Shown piece after piece: positions 60,905 to 64,000 of a stretch of 64,000 nucleotides of DNA (its first letter is position 1; the number at the start of each line of letters is the position of its first letter). The notes under the pieces were generated by a model, which saw nothing but the letters and a program-made list of their open reading frames with translations, searched no databases and was not told where the DNA came from. The DNA is from Desulfuromonadales bacterium (GTDB lineage: Bacteria; Desulfobacterota; Desulfuromonadia; Desulfuromonadales; BM103): NCBI GenBank assembly GCA_027065695.1, contig JAMONP010000052.1:124001-188000 (forward strand). The letters are read 5' to 3'. The translations under genes and the position numbers were made by a program.

Positions 60905-62569
60905 TCAGGCCGTTTTCACCGTCGCGGCATCCTCGAGTTTGTATTCCCTGACAGCCATCTCACGCAGTTTGTAAATCTGAACCTTGCCACTCGCAGTCAT
61001 CGGATATTCATCGACAAATTTGACGTAGTGAGGAATCTTGTGGTTGGCAATACGATTATGACAGAACCCTCGAATCTCCTCTGGCGTACACGTAATCCCT
61101 TTGCGCAGCTTGACCGCAGCCATAACCCGCTCACCGTACTTTTTGTCCGGCACGCCAAATACCTGCACATCGGAAACCTTGGGATGGGTGTAGAGAAATT
61201 CCTCAATCTCGCGTGGATAGATATTTTCACCGCCACGGATGATCATATTCTTGATCCTGCCAGTGATATGGCAGTAGCCCTCCTCATTCATAACCGCCAG
61301 GTCACCGGTATGCAGCCAGCCCTCCTCATCAATCGCCTCGGCCGTCTCTTGCGGTAACTTGTAGTAGCCTTGCATGACCAGATAACCTCTGGTACAGAGT
61401 TCGCCCTGCTCACCGGCAGGCAGGGTTGCGCCGCTGTCGACATCGACGATCTTCACCTCGACATCAGGCAGTGCCCGGCCAACGCTTGACACACGCAGAT
61501 CGATCTCATCGCGAGTGCGGGTCTGGGTAATCACCGGTGAGGCCTCGGTCTGGCCATAGGCGATAGTAATCTCGGTGCAATTCATATCACTAATAACCTG
61601 TTTCATCACCTCAATCGGACAGGGAGAGCCAGCCATGATCCCGGTGCGCAGCGAAGAAAGATCGTACTGCTTGAAATCAGGATGCTCAAGTTCGGCAATA
61701 AACATAGTCGGCACACCATGTAACGCCGTGCATTTTTCAACCTCAACCGTACGCAGTACGGTTTCTGGCTCAAAGGTCTCAACCGGCACCATGGTTGCGC
61801 CGTGGCTCACACAAGCCAGCACACCAAGTACGCAACCAAAGCAATGAAAAAAGGGTACCGGGATACAGAGCCGATCATGCTCACTGAAGTCCATACAGCG
61901 ACCAATATTGTAGCCGTTGTTGATAATGTTGAGATGGGTCAACATCACCCCTTTGGGAAAGCCAGTGGTTCCAGAAGTGTACTGCATGTTGATCACATCC
62001 TCGGGGTGCAGGTCCTTTTGCATTTCAAGAAGAACCTCGTCGCAAACCCCGGCTCCGTACTGCTCCAGCTCACAGTAGTTGAGCATGCCTTCATGACGCT
62101 CTTCGCCGAGAAACACCACATTCTTCAAAAACGGCAGGGTTTCACAGTGGAAATCACCCGGAGTGGCTTTTTTTAACTCGGGAATAACGGTATAGAGACT
62201 TTCAATGTAATCGGTATCCTTGAAGCCCTGAACCAGAAACAGAGTTGTCGAATCCGACTGACGCAGGATATATTCCAGCTCAGCCGACTTGTAACTGGTA
62301 TTGACAGTAACCAGTACGGCACCAACCTTGGCGGTGGCGAACTGCAGAACCACCCATTCAGGAACATTGTTGGCCCAGATCGAAACATGATCACCCTTGC
62401 GGATACCTATATGAAACAGTCCCTTGGCCACCCGGTCTGTCAGTTGGTCGAATTCACGATAGCTCAAACGCATCCCGAGATCAGGATAGACCAGGGCATC
62501 ATTTTCAGGAAAACGTCTTGCAGTATCTTGCAACAGACCGCCAATGGTAAATTGGAGTGCTTCTGACAT
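60905..62569 (-). CDS. AMP-binding acyl-CoA synthetase
   Basis: MQYTSGTTGFPKGVMLTHLNIINNGY, AYGQTEASPVITQT, EGWLHTGDLAVMNEEGYCHITGRIKNMIIRGGENIYPREIEEFLY. Confidence 0.95.
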   Translation of the reverse strand: MSEALQFTIGGLLQDTARRFPENDALVYPDLGMRLSYREFDQLTDRVAKGLFHIGIRKGDHVSIWANNVPEWVVLQFATAKVGAVLVTVNTSYKSAELEYILRQSDSTTLFLVQGFKDTDYIESLYTVIPELKKATPGDFHCETLPFLKNVVFLGEERHEGMLNYCELEQYGAGVCDEVLLEMQKDLHPEDVINMQYTSGTTGFPKGVMLTHLNIINNGYNIGRCMDFSEHDRLCIPVPFFHCFGCVLGVLACVSHGATMVPVETFEPETVLRTVEVEKCTALHGVPTMFIAELEHPDFKQYDLSSLRTGIMAGSPCPIEVMKQVISDMNCTEITIAYGQTEASPVITQTRTRDEIDLRVSSVGRALPDVEVKIVDVDSGATLPAGEQGELCTRGYLVMQGYYKLPQETAEAIDEEGWLHTGDLAVMNEEGYCHITGRIKNMIIRGGENIYPREIEEFLYTHPKVSDVQVFGVPDKKYGERVMAAVKLRKGITCTPEEIRGFCHNRIANHKIPHYVKFVDEYPMTASGKVQIYKLREMAVREYKLEDAATVKTA

Positions 62570-62664
62570 AATAGTAGTGTTCCTTTCCCTTAATCTAAAA
62601 GTCTGGATTTACAAAGCCAACAATGGTGTGGCAATAAACAGCTTGGCCCCGCTTCCTGCCGAAA

Positions 62665-63147
62665 TCAAGCAACGTCTACAATGATAAAAGTTTTTCTAGC
62701 CATGCCGTTGCCGATGTGGATCTCGTCCCCGCAGACCTTACCGAGCAGTGCACTCCCCAAAGGCGACTCCGGTGTGATGACAAGACATTCCGCATCGCCG
62801 TTGACCAATTTCAATCCTCCCGCATCTGGCCCTAGAAAGACCTTCCTGCTACTGCCGTCATCAGCCTCTATTGTGACATAAGCGGTCAAGCGGATGAGCG
62901 TTTCATCGTCAAAGGAGCGGAGTGCCAGCTTCCGGTAACTCTCCAGTGCCTGGCGAATGTCCTGGGCACGATTGGCCTGCCCTTGTGCAACGTAAGAGGC
63001 CTCCAGGCCGGTGGTGTCGTATTTATTGTCGGGAAGGCATTCTGAGTGCGTAGCGGCAGCATGGGCAGTCCTGGAGGCCTCGGTCAGAACCCTGAGATCG
63101 GCAGTTAAAGCCATGATAATTTTATCTAAAAGGTCTTTTTTGTTCAT
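62665..63147 (-). CDS. GreA/GreB-family transcription elongation factor-like protein
   Basis: N-terminal helical region ending NKYDTTGLEASYVAQGQANRAQDI, and GreA/B C-terminal-like VFLGPDAGGLKLVNGDAECLVITPESPLGSALLGKVCGDEI. Confidence 0.75.
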   Translation of the reverse strand: MNKKDLLDKIIMALTADLRVLTEASRTAHAAATHSECLPDNKYDTTGLEASYVAQGQANRAQDIRQALESYRKLALRSFDDETLIRLTAYVTIEADDGSSRKVFLGPDAGGLKLVNGDAECLVITPESPLGSALLGKVCGDEIHIGNGMARKTFIIVDVA

Positions 63148-63160
63148 GATAACGCGGCAA

Positions 63161-63538
63161 TTAAAGACTCGAGTCTCGCCAGACGTTTAGGGCTAGTAGC
63201 AACCAGCCGACCAGGAAGGCGACTCCACCTATCGGTGTAATTATACCAAGCGGCTTAGTACCAGTCAGCACCATTGCATACAAACTACCTGAAAACATGA
63301 CGATTCCGACAAACAACAGCCAGCCGGAGGTACGCAGCAGAGAGGCTTCCGGCATTAACTTGCAGAGGAGGCCGATCATGATCAGTCCAAGAGCATGGAT
63401 CAGGTGATATTGAACCGCCGTCTCCCACACAGTCAACATCTCCGGGGCAACTTTGGATTTCAAACCATGGGCGCCAAATGCGCCGAGGCTGACACCGATA
63501 AGGGCGTTCAGGCTGCCAAGGATAATGAATAGTTTCAT
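63161..63538 (-). CDS. DUF423-family (YgdD-like) membrane protein
   Basis: MKLFIILGSLNALIGVSLGAFGAHGLKSKVAPEMLTVWETAVQYHLIHALGLIMIGLL. Confidence 0.92.
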   Translation of the reverse strand: MKLFIILGSLNALIGVSLGAFGAHGLKSKVAPEMLTVWETAVQYHLIHALGLIMIGLLCKLMPEASLLRTSGWLLFVGIVMFSGSLYAMVLTGTKPLGIITPIGGVAFLVGWLLLALNVWRDSSL

Positions 63539-63546
63539 GCGATGAT

Positions 63547-64000
63547 CTACTCCACAGGGTACTTCAGATAGGTAACTACAGAGAAGTTTGGTACGTCATC
63601 ATAGGTGAATACTGCATAATATTTGGCCGTATTTTTGTCGCCGAAATTATCGTACGTGTAGTTGTCTTTGCCGCCGTAAAGCTTTTGGCCATCATAAGGT
63701 GTGCATGGCACGTGGAACGGATTCTTGACCACGATGACGCCTCCAAAAGCTGTATCATTCGGGTTGTCCCACAGCAGTTTAACCATGTTTTTTTCAAGCA
63801 CAAAACGTAGGTTACTAACCGGGTCAACGCCTTTTCTACGCTTTTTGATATAGTTGAGGACCAGGCTGGGGGGGTGCTGACCATTTCCATCCAGCCACTG
63901 CACTTTTTGCGATTTACAGAAGGTCTTTTCGGATGTGGCATAGAGGAAGAATGAGAGCTTTTCGCCGGCTTCACTGAGACGAACCATCTCGTTGATCGCA
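63547..64000 (-). CDS. Conserved hypothetical protein, C-terminal part (probably continues past the right edge)
   Basis: Open reading frame ...AINEMVRLSEAGEKLSFFLYATSEKTFC...GGVIVVKNPFHVPCTPYDGQKLYGGKDNYTYDNFGDKNTAKYYAVFTYDDVPNFSVVTYLKYPVE. The frame stays open upstream of the ATG at 63987. Confidence 0.6.
   Translation of the reverse strand, partial: AINEMVRLSEAGEKLSFFLYATSEKTFCKSQKVQWLDGNGQHPPSLVLNYIKKRRKGVDPVSNLRFVLEKNMVKLLWDNPNDTAFGGVIVVKNPFHVPCTPYDGQKLYGGKDNYTYDNFGDKNTAKYYAVFTYDDVPNFSVVTYLKYPVE

Overview
The window looks like chromosomal backbone from a Desulfuromonadales/Geobacter-like bacterium. That assignment is an inference from gene content: c7-type and 11-haem cytochromes, a recA-pilT-recX-alaS run, and a DapL lysine branch. 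I support about 55 protein-coding genes. The main clusters are: thiamine (thiED fusion, thiC); carboxyspermidine-type polyamine synthesis (CASDH, nspC, speA); an N-degron module (aat, clpA, clpS); larB-larC; cinA, histidine kinase, recA, pilT, recX, alaS; hslVU; argB-D-F-G-H; and dapA-dapB-dapL. I saw no rRNA, tRNA, CRISPR array, prophage, transposase or recognisable defence island. The most unusual content is non-coding: several families of dispersed palindromic intergenic elements. The most striking are two 161-bp copies (14506-14666 and 18500-18660, opposite orientation) that are long imperfect palindromes with terminal repeats GGAGCTTGTCCGACAAT. A sequence-distinct 149-bp long palindrome (20818-20966) carries the same apex motif ATAGCCATAGCTAT. 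Other points worth a second look are a GGDEF-EAL protein with a degenerate EAL domain, a receiver-kinase with an SHKLRTP H-box, a C-terminal UppP gene remnant, a 4x heptamer repeat inside a lipoprotein ORF, a duplicated six-haem cytochrome, and an 11-haem cytochrome next to a beta-propeller lipoprotein/secreted protein.
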